This document shows, piece after piece, positions 11,427 to 22,852 of a stretch of DNA of 64,000 nucleotides. Every line of letters begins with the position of its first letter. Positions within the stretch are counted from its first letter, which is position 1. The notes under the pieces are model-generated. The model ran no database searches. It was not told the DNA's origin and worked only from the letters and a program-made list of their open reading frames with translations. The translations under genes and the position numbers were made by a program. This stretch comes from Spisula solida (lineage: Eukaryota; Mollusca; Bivalvia; Venerida; Mactridae), in the NCBI GenBank assembly GCA_947247005.1, contig OX365959.1, positions 38,911,097 through 38,975,096 on the forward strand. Direction: 5' to 3'.

Positions 11427-11890
11427 ACTCAACCACCATCTACTCCACGTCTTCGTTGACTGGGTCATGTGAGTCGTATCAGAAAGGGCAGGATTCCAAA
11501 AGACCTATTATACGGCCAACTAGAACAAGGATCTCGTCCACAAGGTCGTCCTAGTCTTCGGGACAAAGACACGTGCAAGCGTGATCTGCAGAGCACTCAC
11601 ATCAACTCTGAAGAAGGGGAGTACCTGGCCCAAGATAGGACAAGCTGGAGACGTGTCGTCAAGAAAGGAGTGAAAATGTATGAAAATGACAGAACACTGG
11701 ATTGTGAGATAAAGAGAGCTAGGAAAAAGCCACATCACAGAGCACAGACTCAGTATTCGTCTGCATCGACTGCCAAAGAGAATAGGTCTTAAATAGGTAT
11801 TCACAGTCACCGCAGGAAATGCAACCCATCGTCTTCCTAGAAAGACGGAGGCCAAGAAGAAGAAGATATACTGGGTTATTAAAGAGTTCA
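11427..11890 (+). pseudogene. Non-LTR retrotransposon 3' fragment (reverse-transcriptase ORF C-terminal end)
   Basis: The frame reads WxGHV-like, then GRIPKDLLYGQLEQGSRPQG, RPSLRDKDTCKRDLQST, and DRTSWRRVVKKG. This series (H-V-R-R/S-R, RIPKxLLYGxL, GxRPxGRPxLRxKDxCKRDL, DRxxWR) is typical of the region after the reverse transcriptase in LINE-type ORF2 proteins, which often ends in a C2H2-like motif. Here a stop precedes the segment (TGA just before CTGGGTCATG), a stop follows NRS near 11791, and the zinc-finger-like IGIHSHRRKC continues past it to about 11860. It is therefore a 5'-truncated, mutated fragment. No intact catalytic region (FADD) is in the window. Confidence 0.8.
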
Positions 11891-12108
11891 AACTAGAAGG
11901 GTTTTACACAAAAAGTAGATCTTCCACGAATGGCCTACCCCCTGAAACAAACAAGCAAGCACGGAAAATTGATTTGAGGAAGCTGAGTCTGAAATACGAT
12001 TAAGTATACAAATGTTGTAACTATGATCCAAGGAACCAAATACATGTACTGTGTTTGAATATGCGTATGTATGCGTCTTTGTCAGTCTGGAAACGAACTT
12101 CAGGGACC

Positions 12109-12522
12109 GGGATTACAACCAATACTTACACTCAGCACTCAGCATTCAAATATTGAAAATGTTATATAATGAGCTATTATTTGTCCTAGCTTGCAAATTT
12201 AGACGGAGAAAATGTAAAATATGGTGAATGAGTGTTGAAAATATCATTTGATAAATGTTCTTTCCCACTTTGTACTATTTATGAGGTGTAAATGTAATTA
12301 TTGAAAGTGAGTGCCACACTCAGCATTCAGATTGATGAATTGCAATTATAGCTTACAAATGCACTAAATCAAACTAGGAAGTAAGCCAAAAACGATGTTT
12401 AGTACCAATTTAACATTATTACAACATCTTGCTCTTAAAATATGCCACAATGAACCTCAAAAGGGTGATTTTCAATATTTGAGTATTGAGTGCTGAGTGT
12501 AAGTATTTGTTGTAATCCTGGC
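12109..12522. mobile_element. MITE, 414 bp, with ~50 bp TIRs
   Basis: Left end GGATTACAACCAATACTTAC then ACTCAGCACTCAGC. The right end, in reverse complement, is GGATTACAACAAATACTTAC then ACTCAGCACTCAATAC. About 50 bp match with few differences, including CAAATATTGAAAAT at the inner side. The interior is AT-rich and non-coding. Confidence 0.8.
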
Positions 12523-12711
12523 TATCACACTATCACACTGTCCAGGGTCGACATCACCAAATGCCACGGATTCGATACGGCATTGGCAATAACATTTCGT
12601 AGTCGTAAATAAATTCCTGAGCCTTAAAATCTAGTCCTACCTATTCAATTCGTTCTTTATCCGTACCAATGTGTATTTATCTGTTACTAGTAACCGTTCT
12701 CAAAAGATACT

Positions 12712-12905
12712 ATTAAGTCAGACAGGGAAGCCAGCACTTAGCTTAACCAGCCGAGCACGAAAATCATAAAAACACACAAGCACAAAGCTCACCTGAAACA
12801 GTCGAGCACAGAAAACATAAAAAAACATACAAGGCACAATGCCCAACTAAACAAGTTATGATCCTCCCATGTCCAAGCTGTCGAAAATCTGAATGAACCA
12901 GTTAG
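12712..12905 (+). repeat. Dispersed repeat 'GACAGGGAAGGCAGC' (copy 1)
   Basis: A copy of a family whose order of blocks is GTCAGACAGGGAAG, TTAACCAGCCGAGCAC, AAAACATAAAAA, AAGGCACAATGCCCAACT, GTCCAAGCTGTCGAAAA and CTGAATGAACCAGTT. Other copies are at 20.46, 24.53, 33.96, 38.47, 40.90 and 62.34 kb (same strand) and 59.46 kb (opposite strand). No coding capacity. Probably a SINE- or MITE-class element; class not resolved. Confidence 0.75.
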
Positions 12906-13555
12906 CGGCTGTTTAAAGTTACAAGTCACTCATGTGTGGGATACATACAGGTAATAATGCATGTATCATTTTATTATGCGACATCGTTTAAGTGTGAGGC
13001 CATCATATAAGAGTACAAGGGAGGAATTTGTACACTAACTGCCGGGTACCTTAATAGATTGGTTGGGCATAGCATGCGAAGTTAGATACGTTAAAACATC
13101 TAAATGAACACAGGATACAGACTATCCTTATTACGTAACATTTCATTAAGTCCGCTCTCAGTCAAAGCAACCCGTCGTAATACAAAACCTAACTGTAACA
13201 AACCATGATCATGAATCAAAGCACTGAAAGTACAGATGTGTGGCGTACTGATGCCATTAAATCCAATATCGAATCCAGGTTGTATCATAATTTTATGTCA
13301 CAGTTCTGATAAGCCCACCCTTACTCAAACATTTGTGCTGCTAAAGACACCAAGAGAACCAGCAGTTACCTGGAACTTACTTAAGTAACTATGCTGAGCA
13401 TCAATGAAGGGATATTTACAAATACCATTTTTAACGACTTGGAGAATTCGACCAGTGTCAAGATAAGTGACTGTTTATTCTCCGTATGACCACGCATGTT
13501 AATTAAATGTATATGACACTCTATATTAACGTATGTAAAAGGGGTAAACATGTCG
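12906..13555. other. No gene recognised
   Basis: No splice-flanked exon or domain is visible on either strand. 13380-13420 shares 'cttaagt...actatgctgag' with 21.31 kb, which indicates a dispersed repeat. Confidence 0.4.
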
Positions 13556-13562
13556 CTCATAC

Positions 13563-13942
13563 ATATCGATCGGCCGATTAATGCTTTAAAAACAAGTTTT
13601 ACATTTTATAAAACCTTAAATGAACAAAATCGATCGAATATTAAATTAATAATTGATTATTTTCGACCGTTGATAGAATTTTTATTTGGTATAAAACGGG
13701 ATATTTTAAACTTACTTTTACGCGGAACGGATTCTTACTCGTCGCCGTGGATTTAATAATTAGGGTATCGTGTTGATTGTTGTCTAAAAGAGAGACATAT
13801 ATCTCTGCTTCATTACAAGCTTTAAATATTCAAAATCGGATAATAGATACGAAAATTATGAGGTCTTATATAAAGCAGGGTAGAAATTGACTAGTGCGTT
13901 TAACGCTTACCGCGGTAACATTGTTAATCGGCCGATCGATAT
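13563..13942. mobile_element. 380 bp element bounded by perfect 19 bp inverted repeats (ATCGGCCGAT core)
   Basis: ATATCGATCGGCCGATTAA at 13563-13581 recurs exactly inverted at 13924-13942. Each end contains the palindrome ATCGGCCGAT. The open frame 13550-13756 lies almost entirely inside and has no recognisable domain, so it is treated as chance. No target duplication was identified. Confidence 0.55.
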
Positions 13943-15380
13943 TTCAGTTCCCCCCACCAGCTATATATAGCATCAATGTTTGTATACAACATAATTAGGT
14001 CATCGTCTGCAATGTGCAGCGGCGGTGTGGTTTACATACGTTACAGTATACGATTGAAAACCGTGGGAACTATTTTAGATTCCCGCCACCAGTGAGAACA
14101 TTCTTTGGTAGTAAAAATATAGTCCGTTGCGGAATGATTTGCTATAAATATCCTCTAAAAATAAAAGTCTGATATAATTGTTGGTCTAAATATAAGTAAA
14201 TGTTGGTAATGTAAACAAATCAGGTCCAATGATACGTGTAACCTGTGTTGCATGCTTGTAATATTGGTCAAATCATAGAACTATTTATTTGCCGAGGCCT
14301 AATGCGTTAAATTGGTCGTAAGCTGAAAAGTGGTAATAGCATTGTGTGGCGTTACGCCACACAATAAGTCCCATAGTTCTACGATGCTAGATATCAATCT
14401 GTACTACCCTGTGGCAATCAGTACCGACCGATAGCAATTCTTTTTTATTTCCACATTAGTAGTATGCCATACGGTCCTTACTCTCTACAGTTGCTGACGC
14501 GTATCAGTTCCTTATAACCCGCTATCATCCGCAGTCACTAGAAGATGGTGGATGACTCGGCCGGGTTTATTATCAGTGACTGTGTGACCAGGGCATAATA
14601 ACACGGAACATACCAGTACATTCTCTGTATAATCTGTGATTATGTCGTATGTATTATAAGTTAAAGTAATTCAGAGTTAAGTATTATATTCATAAGTAAA
14701 TTAATTACCATTGGATTTATTTTGCATACTAGTAGATCTACATGTATTTGAATTACTCGATCTTTCAAACTACTCGGAAGTACCTATCATATGTTTTCAA
14801 ATAAAATTACTATTCTATACTTTAAATTAAATGTACTGTAATTGTGAGATTTTTGTGCTTAAAATGTCTACACCCTTGTATGGGGGAAGATTGGTATAGT
14901 TTCAGTATACACGCACATATTGCATTGAAATACAAAATATTTCTTATTATCTAGGATGTATGTAAAAAAAACGCACATTTATTTATTCTACTTCGTGATA
15001 TAAATGACATGTTTCCGCCTAATACTGATTTATAATCAATCACATTAAGTGGATGCACTTGGACAGTTGTTTTATATTATATATGCAAAATAAACATAAC
15101 AAAATTACTATCCGAATTTTTAATGGACGCGTAACAACGTCCGAATTGGTGCAACTTCATTATTCATTAATTTATAGGTAAATGCTCAATTAAATGCAAA
15201 CAAACTTATCGGTTTTAGACATAACATTCAATATCAAATTACTCTATTTACTTGGATTTTTTAAGTAACATGTTGTATGGTTTATTTATTCACAACTTAA
15301 TTGTCTTCTTGTTACCATAAAGGTGGCCATTATTTCGTCGGTGCCAGACGTACTATAACCATGTGCGTCGGGAACCAGAC
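13943..15380. other. No gene recognised; contains a 25 bp palindrome
   Basis: AT-rich. ATTGTGTGGCGT-T-ACGCCACACAAT at 14340-14364 is a perfect hairpin with a one-base centre. Nothing else supported. Confidence 0.4.
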
Positions 15381-15512
15381 TAAGTCCGTGCAGGATAATG
15401 TGGCAGTCACGTGACACAATGTGGACACTGTCAATTGATTGAATTAGGTAAACCATGGTTAAGGTTGGTGATTATAAATCATTCTAACCATCCATCATTT
15501 CAAACATACTTC

Positions 15513-15590
15513 ATAGTCGAGTGGTTTAGTGCGTAGATACTTTCTAACGATATCGATATTTTTGGCCGCGAGTTCGAAACCTTGTCAAGT
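15513..15590 (+). repeat. tRNA-like module (left member of pair 2)
   Basis: TAGTCGAGTGGTTTAGTGCG is an A-box-like D-arm and CGAGTTCGAAACC a B-box-like T-arm. It lies inside the TIR element 15383-16507 and faces the minus-strand module at 16097-16158. Confidence 0.6.
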
Positions 15591-16096
15591 TGTATGTATT
15601 TTTTTATTTCTTTTTCTCATCTTTATAAATTTAAAAGCTAAGAGTTTTACAGAAAAATGGCTTAAATAATCAGTTCTATCCAATAGTGATACAAACCTGT
15701 ATTTAAAGTTATTAAGTCTATTATTAAAGAGTGTATAGCCTAAATATACATGTACACAATCAACGTATTGTACATGTATTATAATTAAAGCACAATACTT
15801 TTTATTGCTTGTACTTAGGTATTGTAACTACCAACACGAAGCCACAGATACATTATCCGAGTGTGACTGTAACTCAGACCATGATACAGCAGATGAAGTG
15901 ATGTAAAATTATTTTGTATTGTAATGAGTGTGTGTTCTTGTCATAAAAGTTGAATTGAATTAAAAATAATTTTATCATGACCATACTAAAACAAGAAAAA
16001 TATATAATTAACAAATTATAAATTCTCTCGAAAAGAATATGAAAATAACATTAAAAATATTGTGATGAATTCAAAAAAAATACTAAAGACTTCTTT

Positions 16097-16158
16097 GATG
16101 GGTTGAACTTGAATCGCTCAGTTACAATTCCTGTGCGTTACCACCTGAGCTATTACAG
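16097..16158 (-). repeat. tRNA-like module (right member of pair 2)
   Basis: In minus orientation it reads TAATAGCTCAGGTGGTAACG (good A-box) and then AAGTTCAACCC (B-box variant), with tRNA-like spacing. No clean cloverleaf was found. Confidence 0.6.
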
Positions 16159-16507
16159 CATACATAACTACTTGCAATTATTTAGTGCTTATATTACATT
16201 GTAATTAGTCAAGCATGAAGATAAGGCCAAGCAATTTAACTGCCTGGAAAACTGTCTATGTTAAATGTTAAATTTCGTCGTTGAATGGATGGTAAAGGAT
16301 TATCTGCACAAGGCAATCATACTGGTCTGAAAGGTAAACATACACTAGTCCATATTAAGTCTGTATTTCAACAGTTACCACTTACATAGTATTTAATGAA
16401 ACGGACAAACAACAAACAATTAGATTCTTTTAAAGTTATCTGTAATCAATATCATGTATTACCTGTCGTGAAATAGACTCGACTGCCACATTATCTAGCA
16501 CGAACTA

Positions 16508-17215
16508 TATGTTTCATAAGCGGGTAGTATCACGAAGACGCTCGATGTGTAATACCAACACAAATCTGAAGAACCGATATTGCACGATTTACTCGCGAAA
16601 TTTTATATATTCAACGCAAGTACCTTGTAATATATTCATGCATAAAGGTCAGGATCATGTCAAATTCTCTGTGCTATACATAATTATACTGGTTTTAAGT
16701 AATGTTTCGAATGCTGTAAGATTATTCAAAATGTAATCAGAATGTCGGAAGAATACACTTCGAAAGCCTTTCGATTTTTCATCCGACCTCGAATACATCT
16801 CGAAAGTTTTGAACATGCGCAAAACATTCAAATTGGCCACAGGAATGGGCCGGAATATACCGAATGCACTACGAATGCACGAATGCATACCGAATGTTTA
16901 GAATGCACTTGGATCATGCAGGAATACACCATTAATTTTAATTCTCACGACATTTCGTCTCATTCTAACGCCGTGTGATCTAGACCATTCGAATAAATAC
17001 ACAGACGTTTAAAGCATTGTTTATTTTTTTAGTATAAAATGTATTTTATTTCTGTCGAAATAGATTTAGAGCATGTGAAAACATTCAAATTGGCTCGAAC
17101 ATATGGAATGCACTCGGAATGCAGATGGAATACATTTCGAACTTACTAGAATGTACCTCGAATTGCTATTCCTACGGCGGTCCGGCTCATTCCGACTCTC
17201 GTGTGATTTGGGTAT
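16508..17215. repeat. Dispersed repeat fragments incl. GAATGCA-rich segment
   Basis: 16.51-16.70 kb matches the family with 'tattgcacgatt' and 'caaattctctgtgctatac' motifs seen at 7.9, 8.9 and 51.7 kb. 16.74-17.21 kb is a degenerate series of GAATGCAC/TCGAATAC words ending CTCATTCCGACTCTCGTGTG, like 2.97-3.06 kb. The open frames here follow the repeats. Confidence 0.5.
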
Positions 17216-18952
17216 AACTCTTTAAAATAAGATAAGAATGTAGACGGACATGTATTTGGGTGAGGCGACCGAAACTGTATGTATGAGTGAAATTCATAAC
17301 ATCATTGGCATTTTAACAATCCAATTCAATGTGCACATATTGCAGAGCTCTACGTTTATAACTCTATTTTGCCTCGGTCGATAACATTCCGTCTCTTTAG
17401 GGCCTTCATATTAAAAATACATGCATTTGAACGTTAGTAGAAATCAAAGCTATCTTCGGAGGAGTACAACCTCTCCAGAGCGGCCCTCTGAATAGCAACA
17501 ACTTCTGTATAACAATTCGAAATTTCCCTAATCATTTAACCTCTATACAGTAACAACCTCGAAACAATGACCACTATTTGTAGCACCCACAGTGAATTGA
17601 TCTACGGAGGTTGCACTGTACATATATTAAAATGTATGAATCTCGATCTTTGTGCATGGGTCCAGAGCGTAAACCACCGTTAGAGTGTGTTAGGTGGTAA
17701 GATTACACTTTGGCTTTTACACCATGAAAGTGCTTTGAAGTTGCATGGTGCACCTGTCTCTGCAAATGTCTTTTTCTGTTGTTGGAGCTTGTGTCACTTT
17801 AACAGTCATCAGTCGTTCGTAGAATATTATAACACTCATGAATGTGAAACAATGGGAAACGTGGAGACAATCTTATCCGACCTCGGATAAGGGAGGTCAC
17901 TGCGTCCTGGCAAGGTTTGATTTGGACAGGTATCGCCACGTGTGAAATGGTGTGAAAATTGTTGTGCAAATCTATTGTTATTATGTGGCTACGTTTAGTT
18001 TACGTTAAATGCCCCGGGGTAGGAAATATAACAAAGGGAAGATGAAAACATAACCTGATCAGTTTAAATTTATGCTATATCTAATTCAATTTATAGCCAA
18101 GTGTAACGAAATTTGGACAATATAATATTTAATTCAGGCGTAATCGTTTCATTAAATTTCATCACATTTATTGCAAGGTTCGAATTGTCTGACATACATA
18201 AATTTATCAATGCATTCACGAAATGAAATCCACGTTGAGTCACTTAGCAGTCGTATATAAAGTGTATGTTTCGTAATGGGACATCCAAATTTCAAGCGTT
18301 TGGCGTAGTCTGTTTTGCTTTGCTTGCTCTGTGGTTGTTTCCCTACACCCCTTCTTCCCTCCTAGATAAGAAGGGGTGGCCATGGAGTTCGTTTTTGTCT
18401 CAGCAGCATCGCCATACGTTTTTATTTCTGTTTGTCTCTTGTTAGGGACAAACAAGCCCCCTTGGCGCGTGTATGTGGTCACACGGTCATGCTACGCTCC
18501 AGTCCGATCCCCTTAAAATATTCACTTCTCAGTGGTTCTTACATAGTGTCCATATAAGTATAAAAGTGACATTTAATCTTACAATAAGTACTTTTTTTAT
18601 CTAAATGCAGAAGTCACAAAAATACGAAAAGTCTAAAAGGCAAAATCTTAGATAGTTTCGACATACTGTAAAATCATTTAATTTCAATGGGACTAAAGTT
18701 CGTGGTTTTGGTAACAAAGACCGTTTCATGGGGCATATTTGGCATATTTAATGGTACAACAATTTAATGGGGATTTAATTTTGGTTAAGGTCATCCACGA
18801 AATAAAATCCCCAAATGATTTTACAGTAATACAGAAAAAAAAATCGAAAATGAAATGTTTTACAAAAGAAAGTTATGTTCCCTTTTTACAAGTTTTTAGT
18901 GTAAAAGATTTGAAATATATCACCCGTCATTGTTTAATACTGTCACTTTTGT
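17216..18952. other. No gene recognised
   Basis: No domain, splice-flanked conserved exon or RNA gene was found. The frames at 17687-17890, 18240-18482 and 18739-19032 show no family features; the last runs into a microsatellite. Confidence 0.4.
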
Positions 18953-18994
18953 GTCGGTCGGTCGGTCGGTCGGTCGGTCGGTCGGTCGGTCGGT
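18953..18994 (+). repeat. (CGGT)n microsatellite
   Basis: About ten uninterrupted copies of the tetranucleotide CGGT immediately precede the minisatellite at 19.0 kb. Confidence 0.95.
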
Positions 18995-18999
18995 ATGAG

Positions 19000-19315
19000 C
19001 TGCGACCAACAACTAAACATCTATGGCCTTAGAGTTGCGACCAACGAGCTAAGAGCAAAGAGCTGCGACTAACGAGCTAAGAGCTGCGACCTACGAGCTG
19101 CGACCAACGACCTACGAGCTGCGATTAACGACCTACGTGCGCAGCGACCAACGAGTAAACATCAACGAGCTAAGAGGTGCGACCAACGACCTACGAGCTG
19201 CGACAAACGGTCTACGTGCTGCAATCTACGACTAAACATCTATGACCTAAGTAAGAGCTGCGACCAACGAGCTAAGAGCTGCGACCAACGACCTACGAGC
19301 TGCGATTAGTCAGGC
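19000..19315 (+). repeat. Minisatellite of GAGCTGCGACCAACGA-type units
   Basis: About 300 bp consists of degenerate GAGCTGCGACCAACGACCTAC and GAGCTAAGAGCTGCGACCAA units of about 20-21 bp, mixed in short blocks (CCTACGAGCTGCGA repeated). Non-coding. Confidence 0.85.
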
Positions 19316-19629
19316 CAGTCACTTGTTTACATAACATTGTGTACAAAAACATTACAATTTCTCTTATCAAATTCTTTTTAAAGATATTATTTGTATAAGA
19401 ATGTGGCTTAGTGAATAAGGTATGGGTTTTCAACCAATAAACATACTGTGCTATGATATTGCAATGATTTTATACAAGTGACAGACCTGACTAAAAGGAC
19501 TTTATGTATTACAGTGAGTTTACATAACCTTTTTATTCATTTCCTCAGTCAGTACACTACTGTGACCAATGGACCTGGCGAGTTGTTTTGAAGTGAACTG
19601 TCAACCAGTACCATCTTCCTCTTCCACAA
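19316..19629. other. No gene recognised
   Basis: AT-rich spacer between two minisatellites. Confidence 0.4.
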
Positions 19630-20118
19630 GCAACTGACAAAATTTCTACACAGGTGGAGGACAAACTGACAAACTTCTCCACATGTGGAGGACAAACTGA
19701 CAAACCTCTCCACATGTGGGGGACAAAATGACAAACTTTATCACATGTGGAGGACAAACTGACAAACCTCTCCACATGTGGAGGACAAACTGATAAACTT
19801 CTCCACCTGTGGAGGACAAACTGACAAACCTCTCCACATGTGGAGGACAAACTGACAAACCTCTCCACATGTGGGGGACACACTGCCAAACCTCTCCACA
19901 TGTGGAGGACAAACTGACACACTTCTCCACCTGTGGAGGACAAACTGACAAATCTTTCCACATGTGGAGGACAAACTGACAAACGTCTCTACCTGTGGAG
20001 GACATGCTGACAAACTTCTCCACATGTGGAGCTCCACATGTTGAGGACAAATTGACAAACTTCACCACATGTGGAGGACAAACAGAAAAAACCTTTCCAC
20101 ATGTGGAGGACATATCCG
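19630..20118. repeat. 31 bp minisatellite, ~15 copies, with CCACATGTGG palindrome
   Basis: The unit is CTCCACATGTGGAGGACAAA followed by CTGACAAACCT (31 bp). About 15 units run from 19.65 to 20.11 kb with a few length variants (a 12 bp partial duplication near 20030). The unit contains the perfect palindrome CTCCACATGTGGAG. Since 31 is not a multiple of 3 and the unit lacks minus-strand stops, long frames appear in all three minus frames; these are repeat artefacts rather than a gene. Confidence 0.9.
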
Positions 20119-20458
20119 TATACTGGTATAGCCAATGTCATTAGAAGTATACGACCTGCTGAACTCGGTGCTCAAATCTAATTTGTCAGGATGACGAGTC
20201 GTGTAGGGTCTAAACATATTCGTATACATGAGCTCATATGAACTTGCAAAACCACGTGCTAACAAGTAACACTAAATCATTGATGTCTGGCGCGATACAA
20301 TTTCGATGACCTTACAAGAAAAAAGGACAGAAAACATTATCATGTGATACTTGAATGTGTGGACTCAAGTTCACTAATACTCGTCCACGGAACAATGAGC
20401 TGATATTCCTCTTACGATCAGAAAGCAAAGTAGACGTATCTACACAAAAAAAGATAAT
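20119..20458. other. No gene recognised
   Basis: No supported exon or repeat family beyond AT-rich sequence. Confidence 0.35.
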
Positions 20459-20635
20459 ATCAAGTCGGACAGGGAAGGCAGTACTCAACTTAATCAGCCG
20501 AGCACAGAAAACATAAAAAACATACAAGACACAATGCCCAAGACACAACCGAACGAGAAAATGAACAGGCGTAAAAAAGCTGAATGAACTACATGTAGTT
20601 TCAGCAATCAAAAAGCTGAATAACCTATAACTTTA
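20459..20635 (+). repeat. Dispersed repeat 'GACAGGGAAGGCAGC' (copy 2)
   Basis: Shows the full block order GTCGGACAGGGAAGGCAGTA, AACTTAATCAGCCGAGCAC, AGACACAATGCCCAA, GCTGAATGAAC. Non-coding. Confidence 0.75.
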
Positions 20636-21009
20636 ACTGATTGAACAATGCTATAATCTTCCATAAAAGACTAAAAGTTATAAATATACATGTAGTTCAA
20701 TAATATTTATCTATAACATACACATATCACTAATTAAAGTATCAATATTTTGTCATTTGACTATAATCCCCATAGGTCATATATCTGACAATATACACAC
20801 AGGGGTTACTTTGACTAAGAGAGTATGGTTTATATTGACTTAAATGATATAATGATATGCTAATAAAATTAATCGTAATTTCACTATCTGTAATTGTGAT
20901 TAAATTCTGCTTAAGTTGCTGCGATTTAGAAGAATACTTAACAAAATACTTTAAACATAATTATATTAAATATTCGCGTAATTCCTACAAGTCGACAGTA
21001 TTTGAGACA

Positions 21010-21262
21010 TCTGCCAGGGTGCTGTTTTATCAAAGCATTTGCGGAAATCGTAAACTTACGAATCAAATTTAAAGTCTTTATAATTTGTTTACAATTGTAA
21101 AGTGTGGTCAATGGATCTGCAATACTAATAATGATTCATTTGATGAACTCCTATAAACCATATCAGTCACCAATTTGCAGTTTTTAATGCATTATAAAGA
21201 GTTTAAATTTGATCGTATCTTTAAGAATTTCGTAAGTGCTTTGATAAAACAGTACCCAGGAG
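21010..21262. mobile_element. MITE, ~250 bp (TGTTTTATCAAAGCA TIR)
   Basis: Left GGTGCTGTTTTATCAAAGCA then TTTGCGGAAAT. Right, in reverse complement, GGTACTGTTTTATCAAAGCA then CTTACGAAAT. A partial second copy starts at about 23246 (ATACTGTTTTATCAAAGCAC). Non-coding. Confidence 0.7.
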
Positions 21263-21599
21263 ACTACTCGCTCAATTATTGTATCACCAGGTGAACCCGA
21301 AGTAATTTCTTACTTAAGTCGAACTATGCTGAGTGTCAGGCAAGTAATATATACCAGTTCCATTTAAAAAGCGTTGGTATGTCGTGGCCTGGGATCGAAC
21401 ATGGTGTCTCTCGCACTCCCATTTGGAGCACAAAACGCACAAAAGAACGCACGGAACAAAATACAGATACGAATAGAAGCCCAAAAAATGAGCATGAACA
21501 AATGAACGGAACAGCTGCAAAACACCACAACCTATTTCGACAGCTTGTCGCCTCTGTCAGCCAAGCATAAGTAAGATCCAGCTGATAAGAACGAAGACA

Positions 21600-21790
21600 A
21601 CCACACACCACATCCTAGTGGTTGGCTTGGGTGAGAGAGGTGCCAGGTTCGATCCCACGGTTGTAACAATAGAACTGGAATGTCGCCCTTGCTTGACACT
21701 CGGCATGCTATCGGGTACTGGTAGTAGTTGTATGGGGAATAACTTAAATACTGCTGACCAGTGAGGTTTATACCCTTGTAGCGATGGATA
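21600..21790 (+). repeat. tRNA-derived SINE-like segment
   Basis: CATCCTAGTGGTTGGCTTGG (A-box arm) and GCCAGGTTCGATCCC (perfect B-box) are followed by a non-tRNA body (GACACTCGGCATGCTATCGG and TATGGGGAATAACTTAAATA). A tRNA head with an unrelated body is SINE organisation. The 3' end is not defined. Confidence 0.55.
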
Positions 21791-22310
21791 ACATCAGGAA
21801 TGAGGTGTCGAGAGTGATTGATATAAGTTGGAAAAACTTGTTTTACAATCGACCTTAAATAAATTAGTATAAACTAGCGAGGCTTGAGTGGTGCATTCCC
21901 TGTCCGATTTTTTATTATCTATTTTAAAACAATATTTAAAAAATCACCTCAAATCCTAACTTGTTTGTAAATTGGCAGCTTGACTGAAACAAATGAGTCA
22001 TAATTGAGATATTGCCAACTTAGCACACTTATTGATTCTGAAGTGTGTTAAGTCGAAATGAGATTAACATTCAACAGAAGCTTATTGAAGTAATCTAGAT
22101 TAATTAAGAATGCGAATCATAAACCAAAGTCACTTTGACTACAAGGTAGAATATGTTTAGTGTACATAGTAGTAGTATTGTCTGACCAGATTAAACTGAG
22201 ACTCCTTGCATAATTCGTTCAATTCCGGAAATTTCCGAAGTTATAAAAACATATAATTACATTTACCGCTATACATGGCTTTATTGAGTTGCTACTAGAT
22301 AACAATATGT

Positions 22311-22372
22311 CATGGCTCAGTGGGTAAGTTTGCGGTTTGTTGACCACAAGGTATCGGGTTCGAGGCAAACTC
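22311..22372 (+). repeat. tRNA-like module (left member of pair 3)
   Basis: CATGGCTCAGTGGGTAAG (A-box) and ATCGGGTTCGAGGC (B-box), about 40 bp apart. Confidence 0.65.
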
Positions 22373-22511
22373 AATATTTTTTATTTAACTTTTTTCTTTA
22401 TATGCAAGTATGCTATTCGTGAATTATAATCATCCCTATGTTCACACAATTCAGGCATACATTAAATATATCATGACCAAGTCGTTACAACATTGTTGAT
22501 GTACTTGGAAT

Positions 22512-22636
22512 CACAGGGTATTGACGCATATTATTTTATGCGTGTGTCACCGCCTTATATCTTATATACGAATATTTCGTATATGAGATATAAGGCGGTC
22601 GCACACGCATAAAATAATATGCGTCAATACCCTGTG
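22512..22636. repeat. 125 bp near-perfect palindrome
   Basis: The arm CACAGGGTATTGACGCATAT then TATTTTATGCGTGTG and CCGCCTTATATCTTATATAC is mirrored on the right as GTATATGAGATATAAGGCGG, CACACGCATAAAATA and ATATGCGTCAATACCCTGTG. Only a few mismatches near GTCACC/GGTCGC and the central loop. It would extrude a cruciform about 60 bp tall. Confidence 0.95.
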
Positions 22637-22792
22637 CTTGGAATAAAGAAAAATGCAAATGTAAATATTACAAAAACCGAAATTAAAGACCAAACAATAT
22701 AAGACCGTACGGGGAAAAGTTTTAAACATAACCCCCTTGATTCAAGGATAACATGTTGAAGTAAAACTATTAAGGTAAAAAGATTACAGTAA

Positions 22793-22852
22793 GTTTTGAA
22801 CCTGCGACCACTGGCGTTAACGGCGCAAACGTTTCCACTGCGCTACTATTCA
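22793..22852 (-). repeat. tRNA-like module (right member of pair 3)
   Basis: In minus orientation it reads GTAGCGCAGTGGAAACG (A-box) and CGCAGGTTCAAAAC (B-box). It faces the module at 22311-22372. Confidence 0.65.

Larger units (their letters stand above)
15383..16507. mobile_element. Tc1-like TIR element with two tRNA-like modules (non-autonomous, 1.1 kb)
   Basis: The left TIR reads AGTCCGTGCAGGATAATGTG then GCAGTC. The right TIR, in reverse complement, reads TAGTTCGTGCTAGATAATGT then GGCAGTC. Both are flanked by TA. The TIRs resemble those of the transposase-bearing element at 50340-55476 (AGTC-GT, GATAA and GCAGT blocks in the same order), so this is probably a non-autonomous relative. 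Inside, a tRNA-like module lies about 130 bp from the left end (+ strand) and another near 16.1 kb (- strand). No coding frame. Confidence 0.7.

Noticed and set aside
11520..11891. 123-codon minus-strand frame
   Set aside because: Antisense to the retrotransposon reverse-transcriptase fragment, whose plus-strand motifs are recognisable.
19557..20113. Overlapping 105-155 codon minus-strand frames (repeated VCPPHVE motif)
   Set aside because: They are produced by a 31 bp tandem repeat without minus-strand stops, occur in three frames at once and have no domain, so they are not genes.
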